A DNA stretch of 64,000 nt. It comes from Streptococcus sp. 29887 (GTDB taxonomy: Bacteria; Bacillota; Bacilli; Lactobacillales; Streptococcaceae). The notes under the pieces are model-generated. The model searched no databases. It was not told the DNA's origin and saw only the letters and a list, made by a program, of their open reading frames with translations. How positions within the stretch are numbered: position 1 is the stretch's first letter; every line of letters begins with the position of its first letter. The stretch is taken from assembly GCF_032595075.1 (NCBI RefSeq), contig NZ_CP118735.1, positions 958,001 through 1,022,000 on the forward strand, written 5' to 3'. Made by a program: the position numbers and the translations under genes. Below are positions 1-8,107 of the stretch, piece by piece.

Positions 1-1
1 T

Positions 2-1369
2 CTTCATATCATCCAAGGTTCATACGCCTTTGCCTTGATTGATGCTACGGATGCAGATACAATCTACGTTGCCAAAAATAAATCGCCACTTTTGATTGGT
101 TTGGGTGATGGTTACAACATGGTCTGCTCAGATGCCATGGCGATGATTCGTGAAACAAGTGAATATATGGAAATCCATGACAAAGAATTGGTTATCGTGA
201 AGAAAGATAGCGTAGAAGTTATGGACTATAATGGTAATGCTATTGAGCGCGGTAGCTACACAGCTGAATTGGACTTGTCAGACATCGGCAAAGGAACTTA
301 TCCCTACTACATGCTCAAGGAAATTGATGAGCAGCCAACTGTTATGCGTAAATTGATTAGCGCATACACAAATGAAGAAGGTAAAGTGACAGTTGATGCG
401 GATATTATCAAGGCGGTACAAGAAGCTGACCGTATCTATATCTTGGCTGCTGGAACATCTTACCACGCAGGATTTGCCGCAAAAGACTTCTTGGAGAAGT
501 TGACTGATACACCAGTGGAATTGGGTATTTCTTCTGAGTGGGGTTACAACATGCCACTCTTGAGCAAGAAACCTCTCTTTGTCATGATCAGCCAGTCTGG
601 TGAAACAGCTGATAGCCGTCAGGTATTGGTGAAAGCAAATGAAATGGGCATCCCAAGCTTGACTGTGACCAACGTTCCAGGTTCTACCCTATCACGTGAG
701 GCGACTTACACCATGTTGCTCCATGCAGGTCCAGAAATTGCGGTAGCTTCTACAAAAGCCTACACTGCACAGATTGCGACATTGGCAATCTTGGCTAAGG
801 CTGTCGGTGATGCCAATGGCAATGCCTACGCGAAAGAATTTGACTTGGTGCATGAATTGTCCATCGTAGCTCAATCTATCGAGGCCAGCTTGTCAGAAAA
901 AGATGTGATTGCTGAAAAAGTTGAAAAACTCTTATCAACTACTCGCAACGCATTCTATATCGGTCGTGGTAGTGACTACTACGTTTCTATGGAAGCCAGC
1001 TTGAAATTGAAAGAAATTTCATACATCCAATGTGAAGGCTTTGCGGCAGGTGAATTGAAACACGGTACCATTTCATTGATTGAAGACGGTGTTCCTGTCT
1101 TGGCCTTGATTTCAAATCATCCACACCTTGCAAGCCATACTCGAGGCAATATTCAGGAAGTAGTGGCGCGTGGTGCCAATGTCTTGACAATTGTAGATGA
1201 AGCAGTAGCTAAGGAAGAAGATGACATCACTGTTACAACAGTTCATCCATTCTTGTCAGCTATTGCAATGGTTGTTCCAACTCAGTTGATTGCCTACTAT
1301 GCAACTTTACAACGTGGTTTAGACGTTGATAAGCCACGTAACTTGGCAAAATCGGTTACTGTTGAGTAG
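2..1369 (+). CDS. glmS: glutamine-fructose-6-phosphate aminotransferase, 3' part (partial)
   Basis: This enzyme makes glucosamine-6-phosphate from fructose-6-phosphate and glutamine, the first step toward UDP-GlcNAc for the cell wall. The frame is open from the left edge, so about 455 C-terminal residues are present; the usual length is about 600. What is seen starts in the late glutaminase domain (GSYAFALID), followed by two SIS sugar-isomerase domains (ILAAGTSYHAG and SQSGETADS in the first, FYIGRGSDYY and EGFAAGELKHG in the second) and the family's C-terminal tail DKPRNLAKSVTVE. The N-terminal catalytic Cys lies outside the window. A terminator follows directly. The family call is secure. 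Confidence 0.96.
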   Translation, partial: LHIIQGSYAFALIDATDADTIYVAKNKSPLLIGLGDGYNMVCSDAMAMIRETSEYMEIHDKELVIVKKDSVEVMDYNGNAIERGSYTAELDLSDIGKGTYPYYMLKEIDEQPTVMRKLISAYTNEEGKVTVDADIIKAVQEADRIYILAAGTSYHAGFAAKDFLEKLTDTPVELGISSEWGYNMPLLSKKPLFVMISQSGETADSRQVLVKANEMGIPSLTVTNVPGSTLSREATYTMLLHAGPEIAVASTKAYTAQIATLAILAKAVGDANGNAYAKEFDLVHELSIVAQSIEASLSEKDVIAEKVEKLLSTTRNAFYIGRGSDYYVSMEASLKLKEISYIQCEGFAAGELKHGTISLIEDGVPVLALISNHPHLASHTRGNIQEVVARGANVLTIVDEAVAKEEDDITVTTVHPFLSAIAMVVPTQLIAYYATLQRGLDVDKPRNLAKSVTVE

Positions 1370-1373
1370 AAGG

Positions 1374-1398
1374 AAGGTCGAATTTATCGACCTTTTTT
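1374..1398 (+). terminator. intrinsic terminator of glmS
   Basis: GGTCGA (1376-1381) pairs with TCGACC (1387-1392), followed by six T. It sits 5 bp after the glmS stop. Confidence 0.85.
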
Positions 1399-1449
1399 GC
1401 AATTTTATACAATTTTTAGGGAAATTATTCGAAAATTGAAAACTATTCT

Positions 1450-1478
1450 TTGAAATACAAGATATTTTCTGCTATACT
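1450..1478 (+). promoter_or_regulatory. promoter of the amino-acid ABC operon
   Basis: TTGAAA (1450-1455), a 17-bp spacer and TATACT (1473-1478). It lies 30 bp before the permease start, which is preceded by an AGGAGAA ribosome-binding site. Confidence 0.75.
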
Positions 1479-1508
1479 AGAACCTAATCATTCTTTTAGG
1501 AGAATTCT

Positions 1509-2150
1509 ATGGATTATGTTTTAGAAGTTCTGCCCAGTCTATTAAATGGAGCGGTGGTTTCCCTGCAAGTATTTTTTCTAGTTTTGATACTATCCTTGCC
1601 TCTGGGAGCTGTTCTTGCCTTTTTAATACAAATAAAATTTAAACCCTTGCAATGGCTATTGCATTTCTACGTTTTAATTATGCGTGGAACTCCCTTGCTC
1701 TTGCAACTGATTTTTGTCTATTATGTTTTACCTAGTGTTGGTATCACTTTTGACCGTATGCCTGCTGTTATCTTGGCTTTTACGCTTAATTATGCAGCCT
1801 ATTTTTCAGAAATTTTCCGTGGTGGTATAGAGGCGATTCCTAAAGGTCAGTATGAAGCTGCTAAGGTCTTGAAATTTACTCCTGTTCAGACCATTCGTTA
1901 TATCGTCTTGCCACAGGTGGTGAAAATTGTCTTGCCAAGTGTATTCAATGAAGTAATGACCTTGGTCAAGGATACATCCTTGGTATATGCCTTAGGGGTT
2001 AGCGACCTCTTGCTTGCTAGCCGAACTGCAGCCAACCGTGACGCAAGTTTGGCACCAATGTTTATTGCAGGAGCAATCTATCTGTTGATGATTGGAGCTG
2101 TTACACTTATTTCTAAACAAGTAGAAAAGAAATTTGACTATTATAGATAG
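1509..2150 (+). CDS. polar amino-acid ABC transporter permease
   Basis: A 213-residue integral membrane subunit of a HisM/GlnP-type importer. Hydrophobic segments alternate with the permease EAA-type cytoplasmic loop (EAAKVLKFTP, near residue 117), which docks on the ATPase. VMTLVKDTSL is the usual late motif of polar amino-acid permeases. It is first in a three-gene operon (permease, ATPase, lipoprotein) with its own promoter; the ATPase starts 9 bp after its stop. The substrate cannot be read from sequence; related streptococcal systems carry cystine, glutamine or other polar amino acids. Confidence 0.92.
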   Translation: MDYVLEVLPSLLNGAVVSLQVFFLVLILSLPLGAVLAFLIQIKFKPLQWLLHFYVLIMRGTPLLLQLIFVYYVLPSVGITFDRMPAVILAFTLNYAAYFSEIFRGGIEAIPKGQYEAAKVLKFTPVQTIRYIVLPQVVKIVLPSVFNEVMTLVKDTSLVYALGVSDLLLASRTAANRDASLAPMFIAGAIYLLMIGAVTLISKQVEKKFDYYR

Positions 2151-2159
2151 GAGGAAGTC

Positions 2160-2792
2160 ATGTTAGAACTACGCAATCTATCCAAACGATTTGATAATAA
2201 ACAGATTTTCTCCAACTATGATTTGGTCATTCCAGAGGGGAAAATAATTGCCATCGTCGGTCAATCAGGTGGCGGTAAGACTACTCTTTTACGGATGTTG
2301 GCAGGATTGGAAACCATTGATTCAGGAACCTTGATTTATAATGGTCAAGAACTGCCACTTGAGGAATTGGGGAAACGACATCTGCTGGGCTTTGTCTTCC
2401 AAGACTTCCAGCTTTTCCCACACCTATCCGTTTTGGAAAACTTGGTTCTCTCTCCTATGAAAACGCAGAATATGTCGCGTTCAGAGGCGGAAGACAAGGC
2501 CCTTAAACTCTTGGATACTCTTGGCCTGGCTAACCACGCTACTGCCTATCCGTTTTCACTATCGGGTGGACAAAAGCAACGTGTGGCTTTGGCGCGTGCT
2601 ATGATGATTGATCCTGAGATTATCGGCTATGATGAACCAACCTCGGCCTTAGACCCTGAATTGAGAAAAGAAGTTGAAAAACTCATTCTTGAAAATAGGG
2701 CTACTGGAATCACGCAAATTGTGGTCACCCACGATATGCAATTTGCCGAAAATATAGCAGATGAAATCATCAAGATTGAACCGAAACATTAA
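2160..2792 (+). CDS. polar amino-acid ABC transporter ATP-binding protein
   Basis: A 210-residue ATPase that powers the adjacent permease. Walker A is GQSGGGKTT (residues 34-42), the signature is LSGGQKQR, Walker B leads into [10 protein letters not shown], and the switch histidine is in VVTHDMQ. It is compact, as usual for GlnQ-type subunits of about 240 residues. GGAGGAAGTC precedes the ATG. The stop is 13 bp before the preferred start of the binding-protein gene, so the three genes are likely cotranscribed. Confidence 0.94.
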   Translation: MLELRNLSKRFDNKQIFSNYDLVIPEGKIIAIVGQSGGGKTTLLRMLAGLETIDSGTLIYNGQELPLEELGKRHLLGFVFQDFQLFPHLSVLENLVLSPMKTQNMSRSEAEDKALKLLDTLGLANHATAYPFSLSGGQKQRVALARAMMIDPEIIGYDEPTSALDPELRKEVEKLILENRATGITQIVVTHDMQFAENIADEIIKIEPKH

Positions 2793-2805
2793 GAAAAGGA
2801 ATAAA

Positions 2806-3648
2806 ATGATGATGAATATGAAAAAAATGATGCTTGGAGCTGCGGCTCTTGTAACCAGTTTTGCTCTTGTTGCTTGTGGCTCTAGCCAGTCAACAACTAA
2901 GTCTGACAATTGGTCAACTTATGAATCTGAGAAGTCTATTACTATTGGTTTTGATAAGACCTTTGTCCCAATGGGCTTTGAAGAGGCTGATGGTACATAT
3001 ACTGGTTTTGATATTGATTTGGCAACAGCAGTTTTTGACAAATATGGTATTGAAGTCAAATGGCAACCTATTGATTGGGATTTGAAAGAAACTGAATTGA
3101 ACAATGGCAATATTGATTTGATTTGGAATGGCTATTCTGTAACTGATGAGCGCAAGGAGAAAGTTCTCTTTACTGATTCGTATATGGATAACCAGCAAGT
3201 TCTTGTGACAAAAAAATCATCCAATATCAGTCAAGTTTCTGACATGGCGGATAAGATTTTGGGTGCGCAAGCAGGTTCTTCTGGCTACTCAGTCTTTGAA
3301 TCTCAACCAGCAATCTTGAAAGACATCGTTCAGAATAATGATGCAAGTCAGTATGCGACATTTAACGAAGCCTTGATTGACTTGAAAAATGATCGTATCG
3401 ATGGTCTTTTGATTGACCGTGTTTATGCAAACTATTACTTGCAACAAGAGGGAATTATTGCAGACTACAACATTATTGATGCTGGTTTTGAAAATGAAAC
3501 CTTCGGAGTAGGTGCTCGTAAGTCAGATACGACACTAGTTGAGAACATCAACAAAGCCTTTACTGAACTGTATAAAGAAGGAAAATTCCAAGAAATTTCA
3601 CAAAAATGGTTCGGTGAAGATATTGCCACAGACGCAGTGAAAAACTAA
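2806..3648 (+). CDS. amino-acid ABC transporter substrate-binding lipoprotein
   Basis: A 280-residue solute-binding protein of the bacterial SBP_3 family. The signal peptide ends in the lipobox LVAC, so Cys24 should be lipidated and anchor the protein outside the membrane. The mature part has typical SBP_3 blocks such as TGFDIDLATAV and WNGYSVTDERKEK. I chose the ATG at 2806 because AAAAGGA lies just upstream; an in-frame ATG at 2761 would overlap the ATPase gene and lacks a ribosome-binding site. It resembles streptococcal AatB-type proteins, but the ligand is unknown. Confidence 0.92.
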   Translation: MMMNMKKMMLGAAALVTSFALVACGSSQSTTKSDNWSTYESEKSITIGFDKTFVPMGFEEADGTYTGFDIDLATAVFDKYGIEVKWQPIDWDLKETELNNGNIDLIWNGYSVTDERKEKVLFTDSYMDNQQVLVTKKSSNISQVSDMADKILGAQAGSSGYSVFESQPAILKDIVQNNDASQYATFNEALIDLKNDRIDGLLIDRVYANYYLQQEGIIADYNIIDAGFENETFGVGARKSDTTLVENINKAFTELYKEGKFQEISQKWFGEDIATDAVKN

Positions 3649-3750
3649 TACTCTTCGAAAATCAACATTATCCCTTGTCAAGAGCCTAGATGAACTTCAG
3701 TTCTATCGTCGGCTTCGTTTCCTAGGCTACTTTTGATTTTCATTGAGTAT
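3648..3750. repeat. BOX-like intergenic repeat
   Basis: A 103-bp element whose ends are imperfect inverted repeats: it starts ATACTCTTCGAAAATCAA and ends TTGATTTTCATTGAGTAT. These ends match the boxA start and boxC end of the pneumococcal BOX element as I remember it. The middle (near 3693-3722) contains CTTCAGTTCTATCGTCGGCTT, also BOX-like. Its first base overlaps the stop codon of the upstream lipoprotein gene. BOX elements are non-autonomous repeats that form stable hairpins. Only one copy is seen in this window. Confidence 0.6.
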
Positions 3751-3765
3751 AAATAATAATAAACG

Positions 3766-3796
3766 AAAAGCCTTGTCGAAATGACTAGGCTTTTTT
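3766..3796. terminator. bidirectional terminator between the ABC operon and the CDF gene
   Basis: AAAAGCCT (3766-3773) pairs with AGGCTTTT (3787-3794), with A- and T-runs on both sides. It overlaps the last codons of the convergent CDF exporter gene. Confidence 0.75.
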
Positions 3797-4975
3797 GGAT
3801 ATTTGATGAAATACCACTGTCCAATTTTCATGCCGTCGCCAGAGGGATGTGTGGACGTAGTCGCCAATTTCGAAGGTGACTAGTTTGGATTTCTGACTGA
3901 CAGAGGTCATTTGGTAGTTGGAGAGGTAGGTGGATTGGACTGGATGGGCTTGGAGCATCTCAGCCTTGTTGAGGTAACGACCTTTGGCATCAATCAAGAG
4001 ATAGTTCTCATCAATTAAATCTTCATAACCAGGTTCATGAGCTTGAATTTCTGATTCCAAGCGGTAAAGTTTATCAAAGACATGTTCAAAGATTTCGTCA
4101 TGTGGAATTTCGGAGGGTTCGACATGGATATCAACATCAAAAACACCGTGTTTTAAGGTGAGAAGTTGCTCCACCTGTTCGGTAATTTCATGGCTTTCAT
4201 AGACGGACAAATCTGGATTCATTTCTAAAACAATATCCAGATAGATGTTGGCGCCATAAGTTCGGCCACGCTGGGATTTGACGGCAACAATTTTGGGGAG
4301 TTTAAGAATATCTTCTTCATATTTATGTAGGAGTTCCTCATCAAAACCGTCAGAAAGAGTAAAGAAACTCTCCATGAAAATCTCATAGGCCGTTTTCAAG
4401 ATGAAGAAGGTGATAATAACGGCAGCAATTTTATCGACAATGGGGAAATTGAAGGCTGCTGCAATAATAGCAATAGATGTTCCAATAGAAGTCACGGCGT
4501 CGGAGAGGTTATCTTTTGCAGTTGCTTCTAAGGCTTTGGAATGAACCTTCTTAGCGAGTGATTTATTGTAAAGATAAACACCGACCATTACAAGTGCTGA
4601 GAAAATACCAACTATTGCTCCGGTCATATCAATCTCTACAGTTTGGTTGCTCATGATTTTGATAAGGGTGGAGTAAAGAACTTGGAAACCAACCACAAAC
4701 ATGATGAAAGATGTAATGAGGCTAGCTAAATCTTCCATTTTCCAGTGACCAAACTTATGATCTGTATCCGCTGGTTTCTGAGCCATTCGCAGACCGACTA
4801 GGACGGCGATATTGCCAATAATATCCGAAATATTATTAAAGGCATCGGCAGTCAGTGCATCAGAATGAAAAATATGACCAGCAGCCAACTTGATACCTGA
4901 GAGGGCAATATAGGCTGTGATGGAAATGATGGCACCACGTTCGGCAAGTTTTAAGTTCTGAATTTGTTGTTTCAT
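3785..4975 (-). CDS. mntE: cation diffusion facilitator, MntE-like manganese exporter
   Basis: A 396-residue CDF antiporter expected to export a divalent metal across the membrane. It has about six membrane segments with the metal-site motifs HSDALTADAFNNISD and DNLSDAVTS, followed by a cytoplasmic cation-efflux dimerisation domain (RGRTYGANIYLDI). A long C-terminal extension of about 110 residues ends IWRRHE/LWRRHE-like, as in pneumococcal MntE as I remember it. That extension and overall similarity support manganese; zinc or iron is possible. AGGAGGAGCT precedes the ATG. Confidence 0.82.
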   Translation of the reverse strand: MKQQIQNLKLAERGAIISITAYIALSGIKLAAGHIFHSDALTADAFNNISDIIGNIAVLVGLRMAQKPADTDHKFGHWKMEDLASLITSFIMFVVGFQVLYSTLIKIMSNQTVEIDMTGAIVGIFSALVMVGVYLYNKSLAKKVHSKALEATAKDNLSDAVTSIGTSIAIIAAAFNFPIVDKIAAVIITFFILKTAYEIFMESFFTLSDGFDEELLHKYEEDILKLPKIVAVKSQRGRTYGANIYLDIVLEMNPDLSVYESHEITEQVEQLLTLKHGVFDVDIHVEPSEIPHDEIFEHVFDKLYRLESEIQAHEPGYEDLIDENYLLIDAKGRYLNKAEMLQAHPVQSTYLSNYQMTSVSQKSKLVTFEIGDYVHTSLWRRHENWTVVFHQISKKA

Positions 4976-4999
4976 AGCTCCTCCTAAACATATTCATTT

Positions 5000-5028
5000 A
5001 TTCTAACAAAAAGTCTACCTGCTTTCAA
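5000..5028 (-). promoter_or_regulatory. promoter of the CDF gene inside the thrE-like terminator
   Basis: On the minus strand TTGAAA (5028-5023), a 17-bp spacer and TAGAAT (5005-5000). The -35 box is in the loop and the spacer in the stem of the upstream terminator. Confidence 0.55.
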
Positions 5029-5048
5029 GAAACTCAGATAGACTTTTT
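5008..5048 (-). terminator. terminator of the threonine/serine exporter pair
   Basis: On the minus strand AAAAAGTCTA and TAGACTTTTT form a stem (5048-5039 with 5017-5008) ending in a T-run. It overlaps the stop codon at 5034. Confidence 0.65.
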
Positions 5049-5483
5049 AGTTTGAAGATAGCGATAAATTTGCATCAGGATGGTTCCACTGGTCATGCCA
5101 ATTGGTATAACCAGTGCGAGCATAAGCACGGTAGTCGTATTTACCAAGGCTTCTTTATAGTTTTCTGATACAAATTGCGTAGTTGCCAAATAGGCTCGAT
5201 AGCCAGGAACTAAGGGGGCAAGAATGGCTAAAGAGAAAATAACGGATGGTGTTTTATACAGAATACTCAATATTTGACTAATACAGGATCCTACAATAGC
5301 AGCTATAAGTGTTGCAATGATAACATTGGTCGGACCAAGAAGGAGTAGGTAGAGCAACCAGACACACATACCCAATATCCCACCTGGAATAAGCAACTGT
5401 TTCTGAACATTGAGAACAATAAGAAAGGCGGCGATAGCAATGTAAGAAGCTATAGCCTGTAAGATAAAATAAAGTACATTCAT
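5034..5483 (-). CDS. threonine/serine exporter family protein, C-terminal half (ThrE_2)
   Basis: A 149-residue hydrophobic protein with about four or five membrane segments, matching the small subunit of split ThrE exporters (DUF3815 type). In Corynebacterium a single ThrE protein combines both halves; here they are separate neighbouring genes. I chose the ATG at 5483, with GGGG upstream, over a TTG at 5498. The ATG overlaps the stop codon of the partner gene by a few bases, pointing to translational coupling. Substrate is inferred from the family only. Confidence 0.85.
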   Translation of the reverse strand: MNVLYFILQAIASYIAIAAFLIVLNVQKQLLIPGGILGMCVWLLYLLLLGPTNVIIATLIAAIVGSCISQILSILYKTPSVIFSLAILAPLVPGYRAYLATTQFVSENYKEALVNTTTVLMLALVIPIGMTSGTILMQIYRYLQTKKSI

Positions 5484-5487
5484 TGAT

Positions 5488-6246
5488 CTACCCCACAATT
5501 AAGAGTGCAACGGTTGTCCCTGCTCCTAGGGAGAGGATGACAAGCAAGGTTTGGAAGATTTTTGTCATTCCAGTATTGAGATGGTTGGTCATCAAGTCCC
5601 GTACAGCATTTGTAAAGGCAATCCCAGGGACAAACGGCATAACTGCACCAGCATTTATCATATTGGGATTGATAGGTAGGTCAGAATACTTTGCAAGCAG
5701 TAAAGAGAATAGGGAAAAAGCCAAAGCTCCAGCAAATTTCGATACAAACTCAATCCGAATAAGACGATCTACCAAGAGGGAGAAGGGAAAAGCCAGTAAG
5801 GTCGCAAAGACTGTCGTTATTGCATCCAATAAATTGCCACCAAACATGATGGTAAAAAAGGGGGCAGCTAGGGCGGCTGCTAAAATCGTTTGGAGTTGTG
5901 TATAGGGCAGGGGCAGGTTTCGGATAGTTTTCAATTCATTTTGTGCAGTTTCTAGGCTCATTTGTCCTGCGGTTAAGGTACGAGAAATCTGATTGACCAG
6001 ACAAACTTTTTGCATATCGTGTACTGGATTGACAATCCGTTTCATTCGAGAAATATTGGTATGATCTATTGAAAAGAAGATGGCGGCTGGGATGGCTAAG
6101 ACATTTGCATTTTCTATTCCTTGTGAACGGGCAATCCGAACCATGGTATCTTCTACTCGGTGGATTTCAGCACCACTTTGTAAGAGAATGGCACCCGCTA
6201 ACATGAGCACATCAATCGCTAAGTTGAGTTCTTTTGTATCGTTCAT
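5488..6246 (-). CDS. threonine/serine exporter family protein, N-terminal half (ThrE, DUF1212)
   Basis: A 252-residue protein with a soluble N-terminal part carrying the DUF1212 pattern (LLQSGAEIHRVEDTM, SIDHTNISRMKRI) and about five C-terminal membrane helices (including NPNMINAGAVMPFVPGIAF). It is the large half of a split ThrE-type exporter. AGGCTACC precedes the ATG. The upstream interval holds divergent promoters for this gene and for the MarR gene. Confidence 0.87.
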   Translation of the reverse strand: MNDTKELNLAIDVLMLAGAILLQSGAEIHRVEDTMVRIARSQGIENANVLAIPAAIFFSIDHTNISRMKRIVNPVHDMQKVCLVNQISRTLTAGQMSLETAQNELKTIRNLPLPYTQLQTILAAALAAPFFTIMFGGNLLDAITTVFATLLAFPFSLLVDRLIRIEFVSKFAGALAFSLFSLLLAKYSDLPINPNMINAGAVMPFVPGIAFTNAVRDLMTNHLNTGMTKIFQTLLVILSLGAGTTVALLIVG

Positions 6247-6274
6247 GGTAGCCTCCGTTTCCTAATATAAAACT

Positions 6275-6283
6275 ATTATACCA
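6275..6283 (-). promoter_or_regulatory. extended -10 promoter of the thrE-like pair
   Basis: On the minus strand TGGTATAAT (TATAAT at 6280-6275). No good -35 box is seen, as is common with an extended -10. Confidence 0.55.
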
Positions 6284-6330
6284 AAACTTGCTTTTTACAT
6301 GATAGAGTTTTCTAAAGTTAAGCAAAATTC

Positions 6331-6358
6331 TTGAAAAATATTCGTATTCTGATATAAT
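6331..6358 (+). promoter_or_regulatory. promoter of marR-DUF1304
   Basis: TTGAAA (6331-6336), a 16-bp spacer and TATAAT (6353-6358). The MarR-type palindrome begins at the last base of the -10 box. Confidence 0.7.
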
Positions 6359-6384
6359 TGATTTATCAACAGTTGATAAATCAA
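6358..6384. promoter_or_regulatory. 27-bp perfect palindrome, likely MarR operator
   Basis: TTGATTTATCAAC (6358-6370), one A, then GTTGATAAATCAA (6372-6384): a perfect 13-bp inverted repeat overlapping the start site of the marR gene. The position suits autorepression by the protein encoded 17 bp downstream. Confidence 0.75.
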
Positions 6385-6400
6385 CAAAAAAGGTGGAAAT

Positions 6401-6853
6401 ATGAAACATCTTTCTCAATTACTTTATCAGCTAAAACTTGCAGACGAGGCAGTCACTAGTTTGTTTGAAAAGGGGTTAGGGATTAGTCTGACCCGTTATC
6501 AGCTTTTGACCAACTTGCTTGACCAAGCTCCCTGTTCACAACAAGATTTACAGGAAAAACTTCAAATTGACCGTGCAGCCATAACCCGACATTTAAAAAT
6601 TTTAGAGGACAAGGGCTATATTCAAAGGGAGCGCAATCCTGAAAATCAAAGAGAAATGCTGGTTCAACCCACCCAGTATGCAGTAAATGAATTACAGGTT
6701 CATCCAACTGCCCAACACCTAGCCGTGAAAGCTGCAATGGAAAGCATTTTGTCTGATGAGGAAGAAGAGCGATTGAGCTATCTTTTGAAGAAATTAGTTT
6801 CTGGTCTTCAAGACCTGCCTCTTGAAACTGTCATTGAAGAAAAAGGAGAATAA
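6401..6853 (+). CDS. MarR-family transcriptional regulator
   Basis: A 150-residue winged-helix regulator. The DNA-binding region is QQDLQEKLQIDRAAITRHLK followed by the wing LEDKGYIQRERNPEN (residues about 46-80), with helices on both sides for dimerisation. AAGGTGG precedes the ATG. The 27-bp palindrome just upstream is probably its operator. It is followed 4 bp later by a DUF1304 membrane protein and probably controls that gene. The inducer is unknown. Confidence 0.92.
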   Translation: MKHLSQLLYQLKLADEAVTSLFEKGLGISLTRYQLLTNLLDQAPCSQQDLQEKLQIDRAAITRHLKILEDKGYIQRERNPENQREMLVQPTQYAVNELQVHPTAQHLAVKAAMESILSDEEEERLSYLLKKLVSGLQDLPLETVIEEKGE

Positions 6854-6857
6854 ACTT

Positions 6858-7217
6858 ATGTCAATTTTTACAACTATTTTAGCTAGCATTGTAGCCCTTG
6901 AGCATCTGTACATCATGTACCTTGAAACTTTCGCGACCCAGTCTGAAAAGACAAGCCAGACATTTGGTATGGATCAAGAAGAATTATCACGTCAATCCGT
7001 TTCGGCTTTGTTTAAAAATCAGGGTATCTATAATGGTCTAGTAGCTGTATTTCTTTTTTATGGAATTTTCACAGGCAATCTTGAAATTACCACAATTTTT
7101 GTCTTGTTTGTGATTGCGGCGGCTGTCTATGGGGCAATATCTTCCAATCCTAAAATCCTATTAAAACAAGGTGGACCAGCAATCTTGGCCTTAATTTCTA
7201 TTTTGTTGTTTAAATAA
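6858..7217 (+). CDS. DUF1304 membrane protein
   Basis: A 119-residue protein with about four membrane helices. It begins SIFTTILASIVALEHLYIMY and carries the DUF1304 block GIYNGLVAVFLFYG and later AAAVYGAISSNPKILL. The function of the family is unknown. I chose the ATG at 6858 because AAAGGAGAA lies just upstream; an earlier in-frame ATG at 6822 lies inside the marR gene. The MarR-DUF1304 pairing suggests a small regulated membrane unit. Confidence 0.88.
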   Translation: MSIFTTILASIVALEHLYIMYLETFATQSEKTSQTFGMDQEELSRQSVSALFKNQGIYNGLVAVFLFYGIFTGNLEITTIFVLFVIAAAVYGAISSNPKILLKQGGPAILALISILLFK

Positions 7218-7221
7218 ACGA

Positions 7222-7247
7222 AAAAGCCTTCCGTCAGGAGGGCTTTT
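7222..7247. terminator. bidirectional terminator
   Basis: AAAAGCCTTCC (7222-7232) pairs with GGAGGGCTTTT (7237-7247). It serves the convergent DUF1304 and DUF4097 genes. Confidence 0.85.
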
Positions 7248-7252
7248 AGCGA

Positions 7253-8107
7253 TTACCGGATGCTCAATTCACCATCTAGTGTAGAGATGTGGAGGTAATT
7301 AGTGGCTTGGGGATTGGAATAGGTTGGAAGGTCAATTCCCAGATTATTTTGACTGGCATCTATATAGATGTCAGTTTTTGTTTTGGGATGAAGAGAAATG
7401 TCAATCGAACCATTGTAATTACTGATGTTATGTCTTCCTACTAGTTTTAGATTTTCTGCTTTAAAATCCCCATCCTCAACAGTTAGAATACTCCCGGTAG
7501 TATCTGTGATATCCGCTGGACTTGTTAATGTGGACTGATTGATTGCTACTTCTCCATTGATGTGTAATAGACTACTAAGGCTGATGTGACTGTTTTCAAT
7601 CAAGATGTCCCCATCTTCTGCAGTGAGTTCAAAATTTTGAATAGTTACTTTATCCAGATAAAGATCTCCTTGAAGGGTGCCTGAGAGTGTTTCGATTGTG
7701 CTGTTTTTGGGGATCTGTAAAACTGGTTGGTAGTAGGCAATATTCTGGTCATTGACAAGATGTAAGATGGGCTCGAGTAAACCATCATAAGAAACGATGC
7801 CTTGAAAAGCACTAGAAATACTTAACTTTCCATCTTGAACTTGGTGACTGAGGAGGTCGATGTCTTTATGCTGATTTCGGTAGTAATGGAGGTGGAATTG
7901 GTTGTCGGGCGAGGGCATGATGGACAGTTTTTCATTAACTTCTATTGCCCTAATGTCCCTAAAACTGGTAGTTTGGGGCTGAAAATAGTTTTCTGCAACA
8001 AGTTTCATATTTGTCCAACCACCAGCTAGGTAGCTAATGAGGCTTAGAATAGCTCCAAGACTGAGCAGGCTCAGACTGATTTTCGTAAATGGTTTAAGCT
8101 CTTTCAT
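7253..8107 (-). CDS. membrane-anchored DUF4097 beta-strand repeat protein
   Basis: A 284-residue protein with one N-terminal membrane segment (about residues 8-28) and then a long run of short beta strands typical of DUF4097 adhesin-like solenoids (GDILIENSHISLSSL, GSIDISLHPKTKTDI). The ATG at 8107 has AAAGGAGAG upstream; a longer reading to 8173 would overlap the DUF1700 gene further without a ribosome-binding site. It is last of four genes headed by a PadR regulator. Families with this layout are often linked to envelope stress, but no function is shown here. Confidence 0.82.
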   Translation of the reverse strand: MKELKPFTKISLSLLSLGAILSLISYLAGGWTNMKLVAENYFQPQTTSFRDIRAIEVNEKLSIMPSPDNQFHLHYYRNQHKDIDLLSHQVQDGKLSISSAFQGIVSYDGLLEPILHLVNDQNIAYYQPVLQIPKNSTIETLSGTLQGDLYLDKVTIQNFELTAEDGDILIENSHISLSSLLHINGEVAINQSTLTSPADITDTTGSILTVEDGDFKAENLKLVGRHNISNYNGSIDISLHPKTKTDIYIDASQNNLGIDLPTYSNPQATNYLHISTLDGELSIR

